This document shows positions 23,901 through 35,278 of a stretch of DNA of 64,000 bases, in pieces. Source of the stretch: Ramazzottius varieornatus (Eukaryota > Tardigrada > Eutardigrada > Parachela > Ramazzottiidae). How positions within the stretch are numbered: position 1 is the stretch's first letter; every line of letters starts with the position of its first letter. Both the position numbers and the translations under genes were made by a program. The stretch lies in the NCBI GenBank assembly GCA_001949185.1, contig BDGG01000002.1, positions 6,166,772-6,230,771 on the forward strand, written 5' to 3'. Below the pieces are notes generated by a model. That model did not search any database and had not been told where the DNA came from. It worked only from the letters and a program-made list of their open reading frames with translations.

Positions 23901-25728
23901 ATTTGAGCCCTCGCATGATAAAGCCTAGTATTCGACGATTTCCGTAGATCGGCTTACCATCTCCGCGTTCCGTATGGTTTTCTTGGATCGAACAGACAGC
24001 TCCTTTTCTGGAGACGGATCATGCTCCGAACCAGTAGTTCCACCGACTTCATTTCCGACCTAAGAACGATGCGGAATATCTTGACCTAGGTCTGCTAGAG
24101 ATCGAGTGACCCATAAGCGACATGTTATCATCGCTCAAACTGGTTTTCCGCAAGTAAAGCGAAACGGTATATACCGATCTTATCATTTCTTCAAAACGAC
24201 GATCCTTCTCTTCGTCGTCCTCTGTAGTGGTTCCCGAGTCAGCGGTATCTACACCGACATAAAGCGACCGTAAGATATGTGAGTTGATACATGAGATACA
24301 TGGAAGAACCTACCAGATGATTCGGCTGAGTTTTCCAACGGCGAACCAGCCCTGTTACCAAACGGCAGAGTATCTTCGGCCCGGATTTTCTCTTGGAGCT
24401 TGTCCAGATTCGCCAATTCTTCGTCGACGTTGCTAGACGGATCCAGCAGTCTCTGCAAGGCAAGCGAAAGCTCTGAAGGTCCGGGTTCAGGTTTCCTGGT
24501 CTTCGCACGCGTAACTTTCTTGGGTCTAACAGGCTGTTTCTTAGGTGGAGGCCCGAATATTTCCGGACTTTGATCCCCGTAATTGGTAAACCGCACATGT
24601 CCCTCTCCCACAAGAGCTTCTTCCTCATCGTGCCCATGCACCGGCGAAGATACCTCAGCGTTCGGCTGTCCTGCTTGCTCATCAGCGATACGACGCTGCT
24701 CTTCCGGCGCGTCTTCTGCTGTGCGTGAAAGTGCCGAGCTCGTTTCGCTTCGAAGAACAGTGACTTGCTCTTTCAGCATGCGAAAGAAGTCCAGTAGTCG
24801 ATCGCGCTTGGCTGGAACGTATGTCCTACCATCCGGTTCTTCAACTGCCATTGAAGGTTCAGCACGACTTTCCTTGAGAGGAAGATCATGAACTGGTGCC
24901 TCAGCAGCTTGTTCTTCTTCGACAAGGGAAGCCGTTGTAGTCGAAGATTCATTGGAGCTTTCGTCTACGCGATCGACGGGCGACGGCTCAGTCGTCTCCT
25001 CGTCATCGACCGAGATAACCGTCGAGCGGCGCTTTCTCTCGTAGCCTGGTCGGTTTGTATATTCGCCGTCCGAGTCCATACTTCCATCACTGTCAAATCC
25101 ATCTACCCGATCTGAGTTCAGGACTTTGTTAGGCACTGCGGAAACAAGGAAAGTATGCTTAAATATGCCTTGTGTGAGCGGCAGAGGCAGATATGGTGGA
25201 CAGCTACTCACCTGTTAATGATCCAGCAAGGTAGAAGGTATCTTCCGCATCTTCCGTCTTCACCTTTGGTTCCGCTGCAGGAGACTTAACTGGAAGAAGT
25301 AAAAATGGAGGATCCTTGTTTCCTTCTGCGCTTGGAACTCTGGTTGGTACGGACGGAACCCGTACATCTTCTGATGAACTGTTAGACGAGATGCAGAACA
25401 GTTCGTTATACAAACATGGTTCTGGTGGTACGACGTTGCGTTCTGCTAGGTTTGGCAATGGCTCGGCGGCGATCTTATCATTCTTCTTCGACAACGACTC
25501 CAGCAGTTTCCGGGTACGTTTGTCCAACAGAAGGCTGGTGTCTTTGTTCTCCACAGCTTTGCAAACCTGTTTAAACTTTCGCGAGAGGTATTTGACCCGC
25601 TCCTTGGATATGTCGTCCGTATTAGGTCCAATCCGGTCGAATTCCTCCTCCCTGCATTTCTCCGAAGCCTCCTTCAAACTAAGTAGATGCTCCATAGTGG
25701 ACAGCTGTCCATTCTGATCCCCAGCCAT
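17934..25728 (-). CDS. ATRX: ATRX/XNP-type SNF2 chromatin remodeller
   Basis: About 25 minus-strand exons run from Met at 25728 (an in-frame Met at 25758 is an alternative) to TAA at 17934. The amino half (25728 to about 22640) is acidic, Ser- and Lys-rich, with no Cys-rich ADD finger. The ATPase follows: GCILAHSMGLGKTLQ (motif I, about 22055-22100), DILVCDEAH (motif II, about 21480), LTGTPLQNNL (about 21300), KAAGMGINLVSANR (about 19910-19960) and QALFRAYRYGQTKPVYVYRL (about 19715-19780), the last three very close to ATRX. The tail has the ATRX-type MRRKFIAQDLQ helix, a polyglutamine run and a charged C-terminal coiled coil. ATRX uses ATP to deposit histone H3.3 and guard heterochromatin and repeats. 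Motif II reads DEAH where vertebrate ATRX has DEGH. Lack of an ADD domain matches fly XNP and nematode XNP-1. Confidence 0.93.
18730..18759 (-). repeat. Polyglutamine-coding CAA/CAG tract in ATRX
   Basis: A mixed CAA/CAG run encodes nine consecutive Gln in the C-terminal part of the ATRX homolog, followed by a further Gln-rich stretch. Vertebrate ATRX has Gln-rich sequence at a similar place. The mixed codons should limit expansion. Confidence 0.85.
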
Positions 25729-27311
25729 GATACCACACGGCTGAGAACGAGAGCACACTGTATCGTATCACAGGTTGAGCATCTTTGAACTTCCACCAAA
25801 CAGCTGGCTAAGAAAATTTTGCGAGAGCTCCGCCCAAAAGGCTTTAGAATGAGTCATAGACCGCTTGAGTCATCGTGGAAGGCTGTTCAGGCATTCTAAA
25901 GCCCTTAAATTGGGGAAACTATGGCAAGCCTGAGCCTATGGCGGAGAGATCAAAGGATGGGAACCAAGGTTAATTCACATCGGATGTAATGAAAGCTTCT
26001 TCCAGCCAAATAATCAACTCAAGTAAACCCAGACCGAGTACCGCGCCCATTGACCAATCGACAGAAAGGACGGGCCAATAAACCAGCTGCCATTGAGCGG
26101 TCAACCCAGCGATGCCAATGGCTAGTATCGGTGGTCAAACATAGCAAAACCAATGGTCAACCACTAGTGCTCAACCAACCTACCCATCCCCCCTGGTGAT
26201 TGTACCACTGTACGATCATCTACCTTCCTACCTAGTTACCCAGCCGAGTTGCTGCCGATCGTACAGCAGGCAACACGAGTTACAGTCATATCCTGGCGGT
26301 CGTACCTTTGTTCGGCCGACAGGGTCGTGAGAGTGATCAACTCTTTATTAATCGACACGCTGTTTCCGCCAGTGAATTCGCACGAAATTGATTGATCAGA
26401 CACAAAGTTATGATTCAGCAAAAACTAAAAAAACTGGAAAAATCAGAAAAAAATCGGGGAATCATCCTGAGAAAAGGATCCTTCTGTCTGGAGCTCGAGC
26501 TTCCTCTGATGAGTTTGCGATTCAGAGTCCCCTTGGGTATCCCAAAGTCCAAGTCGCGCGTTTTCTGACCACAAAACCGAAATTGCGACTAAACGCAAAA
26601 AACTATGTGCGGGAAAGTGCAGTGTGCAGATTTCACTGTGTGCAGTCTGCTATGCGTCATTAGTATAGAAAAGTCGATGCGCTGTGCAGTGCGCACGCAG
26701 CGCACCTGGGGGAGTGGTATTAACTCATCAGGTAAGTAGCTCTACTGGAGCAGGCTGGCATGGATGTACCGGGAGAATGCTTTGTATCGGCCTGCCAAAT
26801 TTCGCCTCCCTAGTGTGGTTTGTTGAGCCATTCTATGTCTTCTCCCGGTAGATCTATGCCGATATGCTGCTGGGTGCTAACTGGCGAACATCAAAACGTT
26901 CATTCATTTTGTAAACTAGGTCATAACTCATAATTCGTGCGTGCATCTCTTCTGACCTGAAGAAAAGGTTCTGCATCTCGTTCAAGTAGAACTGTGACAT
27001 CGGATACTGTAGGGTCCGGGCTTGTTTCTCATGAAGCTTCGTTCGGAGGAGTTTCCGTCGTCGCGCTGACTGTGGGGTCGTCCAAGTCGACCACCGAGTA
27101 AAGAATCGTGTTCATCTATCTCCATTCCTGTCCAGTTTTTGACAGCAGCTGCAGGACCTTGATATAACTTGGATTACATCTTGGATCGAAAGAATCTTCC
27201 TGGAAGGTGAGTAATGTGCAGCACGCTACAGCTCGTTGGATGATTGTGCGTGCCAGGTCGGTTCCTATCGTTCTAACTAATGAGCTTAATTGGATAAACT
27301 GTTCTTCGTAG
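25729..27311. other. Shared upstream region of ATRX and FRMD4
   Basis: The two genes diverge from here, so both promoters should lie in this 1.6 kb. No gene was recognised. A short self-complementary GC-rich stretch (GCGCTGTGCAGTGCGC and following bases, about 26679-26703) and scattered repeats of CCAATGG/GGTCAACC near 26040-26170 were noticed. Confidence 0.4.
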
Positions 27312-30300
27312 ATGGCAGAGGGAAGGAATTGTAAGATACATCTTCTGGACTTACGGAAGATCGAGATCTTCATTCAGGTATAACTTGCCTCGGTTTCAAA
27401 GTGTTTCCGAGTGGGTGCCAGCGCTCTGTACTTTGTACCATGACTAGTTGGGTTGTGCATGTTGATCGGATAAGGTGATTCAAGGCGTTGTTTGTTTATT
27501 TTTAGCCCAGACTGTTGACATGCGAACTAGTCGATGTCGTGAGCAGCCACCATAGTCTGAAGGAAAAGGAATACTTCGGCATAGCTGTCCTGGATGAAAT
27601 GTACTTCATTTTGGACTGGATCCATAAACACTGATACTGCATATGAAAACGTGATGCTGATAATCGTTGTTTCTTAGTGGAAATTTCAACTGGTTACAAC
27701 TGGATCGAAAAGTTCTGGACCATGAATGCATCACTGCATCGAAGAAATTCAAAGTCATTAATCTATATTTTATGGTCAAGTAAGTATTCTGCGTTGGTAG
27801 CTGTCTCATTAGCTGTACGGACTTATATAATATACAAGAACGGTGTATGAATATTCATACTGTAATTGTAGGTTCTTCGTCGAATCCATCATTCATTTGA
27901 AAGATCCCGTTACAGTAGAGCTTTTCTTCCTGCACGTCAAAGCGTTGGTTGGCAGGGGCGTCATTCAAGTGGAACAGGAAACGGCGTTTGAGCTATCGAG
28001 CTACGTCTTGCAAGCCAGTTACGGCGACTTTGTCGAGTAAGCGACTGTCTCGCTTCATACAATCTAACGCAGAAAAGCAAGGACTGGCTCGTCTTTGATG
28101 TTATGATTGTACTGCTATTTCAGTTTGGATACCACAAACGATCTTCTGAAAAAACAAGCTATTCTACCGCAAAAGATATACGACGAAGCTTCCTCACCTG
28201 CATACTGGTAAGCCACACCTTGAGGTCCGCGTCGAATATTTTAGGATCTGTGTTTCTCAGGCGATGCAACGATATTCATTACAGTACGGAACGCGTCGCC
28301 GCGCTATACTCTGCGCTGAAAGGTTTGTCAAGAGGAAACGCGATAGTCAAGTATGTGGAGCCATTAATTAGTCTTTGTCAGCCCGCGAGATCCCTATTAA
28401 TACAAAGATTTGCTATTGCAGTTATATGACGCTCGTCGAGAGTCTGTCGACTTACGGCGTCCATTACTACAATGTCGCAGATAAAGCAGGGACCGCGTGC
28501 GTTTTGGGGATTAGCCTTCGCGGCATCGCCCAGTTCCGGATTGACGATCGACGAATACCTGACAGGGTAAATGGTCCCCTTCGTCCTTTTAGTGCTAGCG
28601 AAATCTTACGGAAGTCTAAGCCTCATAGTTTCTGCAGATTTTTCTGTGGAAGGACCTCGGGAACTTGAATTATCGTGATCGAAAGTTTACGGCGGAAGTT
28701 CTGGAAGCCAGGCGGTGAGTAACAGATATAACTACTAGCTCAGTTCAACGAGCCGGCTTTGCGGTATATGTGAATCGCTTCATAAGATCGGTGTTGGGTG
28801 GTTTTCCGGTTCTTACGTCCAGCTTAGTCGTTTCGTGCTGATGCTGTGATTGCTGTGCTCTGTATGGTAAGCTTTATTCGTAGTGTTGTCCACGCTATGA
28901 GTAATATCAACCTGTACGAAGATGCTGACGAGGAGACGTCTGGCCACAGCGACGATCTGTCCACTGCGATTGCCGATCCAACTACACAGTAAGTTATTCT
29001 ATCGTGCTCAATTTATTGCCTATATATCCACTCGTGAGAGCTTTTCTGCTTTCGCTTCTGTGTATCGTTTACCAAATTTTGTAGCTTGATGACGAATTTG
29101 TGGTTCGTTCGATTTGCGTGAACGTTGAAGATACAGTACGAGTACTTAGAGTGGAAGAACTTGATGTGCTTTCAAGTGTTTATTGTTTCTAGGGTGTCTG
29201 TCTCACGACGAACTTTCGCGGCTGGTCAGTCCTGCACACACGCCTGGTTCACTAGCACTACGGCATTGGCAAAAGCAATATGGACCATGGCTGTGAACCA
29301 GCACCAGTACTACATCGAACGGAAGGTATGCTGAATGGAGAACTATGATTAGTGTAAACACACGATAGTAAACATCGTGAGCGAACTTTGTTTCATGTTC
29401 TGTGGATTTAAAGTTTGCTGGCTAACGTAATATTTAAAGGGCGGAAGAGAAGCATGCGGTGTGGGTTTCTGTCACCTGCATCGTACCAGAAATATGAAGT
29501 CTAAGTTCTTCCTATAGAAAGCGCATACCGAGAGTGCGGTGATGGAGCAACGATCACCGGCGGATATTGCTTCTGATCTGAACAACAGCGAACTGTTACC
29601 TACTAAATCGGATATCTCCAGAACGCGATCTGGAAGCGTCTGTAGTTCCTACAGCTACCGAGTGGTTCGGGACGGAAGTAAGTGTCTGTATGAATCGTAT
29701 ACATAACCGTTTACGCCATGGGAAGAATTTCGCATAACAGTACATGTTCCTGTTTTTGCAGGTTTGACTTCAGGGTTTGCCTCTGATGATAGTATATCTC
29801 AAATGAGCGAAGTGGAAAAGAAAGAAATGTATCACACCGCGAAATCACGACGCGAGGAGTTACAGGAAAGTCTGAAATTGAAGCTAGCGAAGCTCAAGCA
29901 ACTATGCTTACAGGAAGCGGTAGGTCGTTCTTGGCTACTGCAGACCAGAATCTTCAAGAGAGCATTGGTTGATGCATGGCATTTACTATTCTTAGCAAAT
30001 TACGGGAGAACTTCCGGTGGAAATCGATCTGGCTCTTCAACCCGGTGAAGCGCGTCCGCAAGTTCGCCGGCGCGTTGGCACGTCCTTCGAGCTGTCGTCC
30101 AGAAAGATGGAATCCGCTAACCTCACCCAAGAAGACAAAGATCTGGCAGAACTGGAGCTGCATTACGAGTTACAGGCGAATATAACCAAGGCGGCGGAAA
30201 AGCTGTGGATCGATGCCAGCAAAACGATACGCAAGAAAAGGAAGGACGACTACCGCAAAGAGCTGGCTAAGGTGTTGTACTGTGAAACCATACAGCTTTT

Positions 30301-31506
30301 GCCGCTGATGTCTGACCAGTATTGGATTGTTTGCAGCTGAAAGATATAGACAAGCAGCTGAAAGGAATGCGAGTCGCCCTCGATCGTGACCTACCCAGCG
30401 GCGATTCCAGAGAGTTCCAGATATCCCACTCGAGCTCCTTCTCCAGTGGGCTCGGAGACTCTTCCTCACTCCAGTCCTTCCACCTCAAACCTCCGCAGTC
30501 TCCTGTAGCATCCCTGCGCTCTTCAGAGAGTAGAAGTTCGGTGTCCATGACAGAGGTTCCGCCAGTTACACTAAGAGCGCAAAACAACAACACAAAACCA
30601 GTCATAGCTGGATACATTCCCAACGCAATCTATCGCAACACATACCGACAAGACCAATACCCCACACTTTCACCCCTTTGTCTGACATCGACAGGAGACG
30701 ACTCACTCCATGCAGAGACCACCATTTCACCCTCCATAAGTAGTCCGGTTCTTTCACCGTCCGTTCCACGACCGCCTGTAGTTATGCATCACAAGATCGT
30801 AGTTGAAGACCCTTTCCCAAGGGAAATGACTCCCGAAAGAGTGTCTTATCCGGTTTCACCTTACGTCGCGAAGCCGTCGTTGAGGTCCTCCAGTTGTGAC
30901 AGGTCTGTCAAGCCTCACAGCTATAGGAAGTTCCCTGCGATCTCACCAGATGTTCGTTCAAGTCCTGTGAAACAGGTTCAACAAACTCCCACAAGATCGA
31001 GGAGCCCTCGAAGTCCATCCGCACACGAGACCCAAACGAGCGCACCATTCAATCAAGTTAGGTCTCCGCCCATACTACCAAACAGACTACCTGTTGCTTC
31101 TCAGTTACCCAACAGTCCTTCACCGGTATGGAACACGGCAGAACTGACTAAACCATACGAACTTGCTGATTATTACAAGTATAGTAGTAGAGCAAGGAGA
31201 CAGCACAATAAGAATAACACGATGCAAACTGAGGCAGCAGAGAAAATAGTCACAGCGTACCCGTCCTCGCCTGCTCAAACTAGTGCCTTCCGACAAGCAG
31301 TCCGTCCAACGGGAGCAGGCTCTCCCAGCGACTCGTCCTCTTCCCGGTCTGATCGGACAGTGTCGCCCAAGTTTCACACGGTGTCCAGCCAAGCATTCTC
31401 GCAGCCGCGTCCTCTGCAGTGCCTGCCGGCTCTTCCACGACCAAACCGGGAAGCACAGATTGCTTGGATCGACGAAGCGATGCCGAAGACGCCGACCATT
31501 GTATAA
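27312..31506 (+). CDS. FRMD4: FERM-domain protein of the FRMD4A/FRMD4B family
   Basis: Thirteen constitutive exons (27312-27377, 27506-27600, 27678-27779, 27872-28036, 28124-28207, 28261-28350, 28422-28566, 28638-28714, 29193-29325, 29518-29677, 29762-29919, 29996-30271, 30337-31506) sum to 906 residues; a cassette exon at 28884-28988 would make 941. A TAG stands directly before the start ATG. The FERM domain (residues 1 to about 300) opens MAEGRNCKIHLLDLRK and contains NWLQLDRKVLDHE, TVELFFLHVKALV and ESLSTYGVHYYNV. A coiled-coil block (SRREELQESLKLKLAKLKQL) leads into ELPVEIDL and RRRVGTSFEL, the FRMD4/INAVA domain that binds cytohesins. The last 390 codons are Ser/Pro-rich and low in motifs. 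FRMD4 proteins link PAR3 with cytohesin/Arf6 at cell junctions and set epithelial polarity. The 3' end converges on a membrane-protein gene 230 bases away. Confidence 0.93.
28884..28988 (+). other. Candidate 35-codon cassette exon of FRMD4
   Basis: This open stretch is flanked by an acceptor (TTCGTAG) and a perfect donor (CA|GTAAGT), is 105 bases long and enters and leaves in phase 2, the phase of the flanking exons ending at 28714 and starting at 29193. It would insert an acidic segment (NLYEDADEETSGHSDD) into the last FERM lobe, at a point where vertebrate FRMD4 runs straight from its RR pair into the TRRTF strand. It also contains an ATG that could start a shorter protein. Use of the exon is inferred from phase and signals only. 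Confidence 0.6.
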
Positions 31507-31736
31507 AGGTGTTTTCCTGTTTAATTTCTTTTTTGCCGTTTGTAGCCTGCTTTTTTGCCGTCTTTTGTTCCGGATGAATGAGCTAACGCCAACTGTGATA
31601 TAGAAGGTGCCTTTTTCTGCAACTTTTTTCTGTTCGTTGTGACCTCACGATCTAACAAGATTCATATCGTAGCCTTTACTCGTTTTCTGTAACCGTTTTC
31701 ACTGGTAAAATGGTGCGATCACTTCCGGGTGTAAAT

Positions 31737-32662
31737 TCAAGTCATTTCCTCATCCTCCTCGTTCAAGATCGGCACTTGGCGGTAGCGCTCGGACTTCCGT
31801 AATGCGCGGACGTAGTAGCAGGTAACACTGACGGCAATCACGAAGTTTGTGATGCTCACTATGCATGCCGCCAGGGGGACAGTGTGATGGTCAGAGATCG
31901 CCGTATCATCTATCGAATAACTCGTAATGGTTATTCCGGTATCAGCATTTACCACGAATGGGAAATTTTGTCCTTACCAAGTAGCCAAAAGACGTCATCT
32001 TTCTCCACCATAGTCCCGTTCTCATCTTTATAGCGCTTCGTTGTCACTCTGATCGTCTGCATCAAGTTCGCGCTGACCAGGGCGGCTTTCAAATCGGCGG
32101 CATTGAGAGTACCACTAGCAATCACAGTCGTGTTGAAGGAGACAACCTCTGAAACACCGGAAATTTATTGTATAATATAACAAGAATTGCGACAAGGAAG
32201 TACAGATGCCGGAATAAGGTACCGTCGTTCACTGGTCCCCTGCCGTAGATCGTGTCTTGGAACATCACGCCGCACGTCGATGGGGCTTTGGTGATGTTGT
32301 TGAAAGGCGAGAAGGTGAGCCCGCTATCAAGTACAGAGAGCGTCCTGCATAGCTCTCGCAGCAGGTAATCCTCCACTCGTAATCCTCCATTCCAGTTCAA
32401 ATGATTTACGGCTGGAGGTACCGGTTGAGCTTGGACTTGCGCCTTGAAATCAATGTAATTCACGTTCAAGAAGAATTTCAGCGGAACTCCCGTATTATCT
32501 CCCGCACCTATAAGAAATGTTTTATTTCAAACAAACCTTGTTTTGGTTACAGTGGTCATTTTAGTCAAAGCCCTTTGTTTTAGTGCAAGACTCACCGCAG
32601 ATTCCTGCGTAGAAAAAAACAAATATGGCAAGTAAAAAGACTGAACTCGGAATACTTTGCAT
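31737..32662 (-). CDS. Unrecognised type I membrane protein, four exons
   Basis: Exons 32662-32596, 32507-32223, 32148-31978 and 31909-31737 join in phase to 231 residues. The first exon is a pure signal peptide (MQSIPSSVFLLAIFVFFYAG). The ectodomain of about 150 residues has two cysteines, N-glycosylation sites (NNIT, NTT, NGT) and, next to the membrane, a stretch (VVSFNTTVIASGTLNAADLK) whose alternation recalls SEA domains. One membrane helix (about residues 180-204, VPLAACIVSITNFVIAVSVT) is followed by a 28-residue basic-then-acidic tail ending NEEDEEMT. I do not recognise the family; the SEA resemblance is tentative. The start codon lies 113 bases downstream of the PLCXD stop on the same strand, so the two may share a transcript or the promoter may be very short. 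Confidence 0.65.
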
Positions 32663-32774
32663 TGTGAACGTATAAAGACGGAAAAGTCATGCATGTAAAT
32701 CACAGAGTTATCCACGGCTAGTCTGTATACTCGAAAACATGAACGCAACTTGATGGAGGAAGAGATTCTCGGAT

Positions 32775-34108
32775 TCACCACCTCGTACTGCTCTGCTCGA
32801 GATCCCGTTTCCTGGATACAGGACACAGTTCTCCGTGCTCATTGTCCGTGTTCTCTTCGCCTTCCCTGGATTGCCATCTACACGAACAAATATACTCGTT
32901 TCGGGGGAGTGTCGCTGACCGAGGAGACAAAGGTCTGATTTTCTCAGTGTTCAGACTAATGATGGCCTGACAGAACTCCGCAGTTTCCGCAAAGTCCGCA
33001 ATGACAATGTGGAACCAGTTCCCCGCTCTTCTTGAGTCCACCCACTGCAGTAGCTCCTTCGTCACTTCCACCGCCATGAAGTCTCGTAATGAACTGAATG
33101 GATGCCGGACAATGAGAGGGGCGTCGGGCGTTATGACGCCCTGTGTCACGTAGAAGGACTGTAAGGGTGGAGGTCCACACTGGTAGCGTTGATCCAGGCA
33201 GTGCAGGAGCTGTTGGCTGTTAGCCACATTCGGCCAAGGAGACTTGATCGTTTCGCTGGGCCATATGAAGATCGAATATTTGGGATCGCGAGCGATATCG
33301 TTCTGGTAAATGCAGATTACACGTCCTTTGGTTCCCCAGAGAGATGCCAAAGTGACCATTTCAAGAGGTTGAGGAGGTACCAATCGATCGCCCAAATGTT
33401 TGATGACGAGTTCCACAAGTGCCTGATGGTCCGCCAACACCATTGCGTACAGATGATTGAAGTCTAGGATGATAATTTCCGAAGGATGGGAATTCGAGAA
33501 ATCCCTACAATAAAACTAAACTTGTAGGTTGTAGAAGTCAAATCACATTACGTTCGACCCAACCGACTCTCGTGTATGTTCCCGTTTGGTAGAGAAATTC
33601 GATACCATACTGTCTGAAGACAATTTTCGATGTTGATTCCAAATAGTCCGTGAACGACAGAATACTGATTCGGACCAGGACCGGAACTAATTCGCAAGTC
33701 CAAATATCGGATCCCCAGTTCCAGCTGGTTTTTGAAGTCCGCGACCTGCGTGATTGACCTACGAAAAGAGCTTGTAATTCGTGTAAACTGGATGTCAGTG
33801 AAATTGTTATCGAAACGCGTGGCAGAGCTTACCATCTGTAGACGATCGGTCGAGCTATCCATGGGAAGATTGCTAAGATTCGGGATAGCCATCTCGTTTG
33901 GTCGGGGGCGAAAGGACCGTACATATCGAGCCAATATGAACCGCTATCATGAGAACCTACAATTCAACCATCTCATACAAATTCCTTACGGGGAAACGTT
34001 GGCTGAATGGTAAGGTACAGGCGGCACATAAGTTTTACCTGGTATTGCTAGTGCGCTGATGGGACATGTTTCGATGATCTCTAGAGGCAAACTCTTCATC
34101 CATTCCAT
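32775..34108 (-). CDS. PLCXD: PI-PLC X domain-containing protein
   Basis: Exons 34108-34039, 33956-33833, 33758-33552 and 33504-32775 join in phase to 376 residues; the Met is the first after an in-frame TGA. The X-box fold is clear: WMKSLP, then SALAIPGSHDSGSYW with the catalytic His, LELGIRYLDLRIS with the active-site Arg, VVHGLFG with the second His, SEIIILDFNHLY, and a closing NWFHIVIADF. There is no PH, EF-hand, Y box or C2 domain, so this is the stand-alone PLCXD1-3 type that cleaves phosphatidylinositol lipids in the cytoplasm or at endosomes. Between the second His and HPSEIIILDF the exon-3 end gives an unusual linker; its donor there (GTAATG) is the least certain junction. The gene is divergent from XPC 2.1 kb away. 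Confidence 0.9.
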
Positions 34109-34360
34109 CTGACAGCCGGTCCGTATGGCTCGAGGTGATCCGCGCCAAAATCCTCACATTCAGGGTCTCTGAAGAAATTGTCCACAGACAAGGACAGATT
34201 AGACTCCGTAGTCTCGCGACGGAGTGTCATGGGATCTTCCGAGTTCACATGCTAATTTGAGTTAGTAGTTCGGAACTAATTCCTAAGTCAACTCCTGCTT
34301 GCTCATGTTATGTACATGGTGTTATTGCATGACATTAAATGCATGATATGAAATGACATG

Positions 34361-34445
34361 ACCTTACTTTACCTTACCTTACCTTACCTTATCTTACCTT
34401 ACCTTACCTTGCCTTACCTTACCTTACCTTACCTTACCTCACCTG
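34361..34445. repeat. (ACCTT)n / (GGTAA)n microsatellite
   Basis: About sixteen near-perfect copies of ACCTT run through this stretch, with few substitutions (one ACTTT, one ATCTT, one GCCTT). On the minus strand the array reads GGTAAGGTAAGG, so every unit is a splice-donor-like sequence upstream of the PLCXD start. It is not the TTAGG or TTAGGC telomere repeat. Confidence 0.95.
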
Positions 34446-34610
34446 AGCTGACTCGAACACTCGAACACCAGCGGTGGACAGATCATTTTCTCAGCGAATT
34501 ACTCATAACACGGAACGGCGCAACATCAAATACAGCCTACCTCATGACCGGCAATCAACCCAATCAAGCAGACAAATATCTTTGTTACCACAGCGTTACC
34601 GTTTTCCCCA

Positions 34611-34775
34611 CACGTACTTTAACTAATTATTGGCATGGACAAAAATATTGGCAGTCTGCCGAAAGCGACAGCGCATTAATGGATTCAGCTGATTGGCCAG
34701 TTTTAGCTGGCCGCTGCCGCTTTCGGCCGGCTGCCAGTATTTTTGACCATGCTAATAATCAGGTAAAGTATGTGG
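34611..34775. repeat. Long imperfect inverted repeat, cruciform or MITE-like
   Basis: The left arm (about 34611-34672), from ACACGTACTTTA through CATGGACAAAAATATTGGCAG and CCGAAAGCGACAGCG, is matched in reverse complement by 34712-34775. The spacer contains its own perfect hairpin, GGCCAG TTTTAG CTGGCC, at 34695-34712. No coding content. The arms differ at several positions, so the element is old or under no constraint. Confidence 0.75.
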
Positions 34776-35234
34776 TACAGCAGTATGCTATCTCGTTCAG
34801 TGTAGTGACGTTGGCATATATGAGTATTATATTAAATTAGAACTTATTACTTGCATCTAATATATCGTATTAACATTTATCAGATAACTCGGCCGAGGTG
34901 GAATATTTATTAGTATTAAATTAGATGAAAGCCAGAGCTAGTAATGTCATACTAAGATCAAGCCGAAGGGCGCTCCATACTAGAAGTATTAAAATGCGGA
35001 GTTTGGCTTCACTTGATTAAAGTAATGCTTGATCTGCGTCGGCAATAAGCGTGAAGCAGTGCGCAGTGTGCTGTGTGCCAGTCGATTTTACGCATCAACC
35101 ACCTGCACGTGTGTTACACTGACGAACGTTCGAATTTGATGACTTGATTGAAGCAGTTGATCTGATTGGTGAGTGCAGGACTACGATTTCGGGGACTCAG
35201 TTGCATACCCGCCAATCGCGCTGTAAAAAATGCA

Positions 35235-35278
35235 TTTCAGCGTGATTCTGCAATGCGTTTGCAGAGTCGCGCTTGAAA
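35235..35278. repeat. Imperfect 18-bp hairpin
   Basis: TTTCAGCGTGATTCTGCA pairs with a downstream TTGCAGAGTCGCGCTTGAAA around a short loop, with a few mismatches and one bulge. It lies in the PLCXD-XPC spacer. No known RNA is recognised. Confidence 0.5.

Noticed and set aside
33552-33600. Suspected frame break in PLCXD after VVHGLFGINIENCLQ
   Set aside because: Reading on to a GTAATG donor at 33551 joins in phase with the next exon and the exon lengths sum to whole codons, so the gene appears intact, though that donor is weak.
34361-34445. Pentanucleotide array considered as an interstitial telomere repeat
   Set aside because: The unit is GGTAA/TTACC, not TTAGG or TTAGGC, and it is near single-copy length with substitutions typical of a microsatellite.
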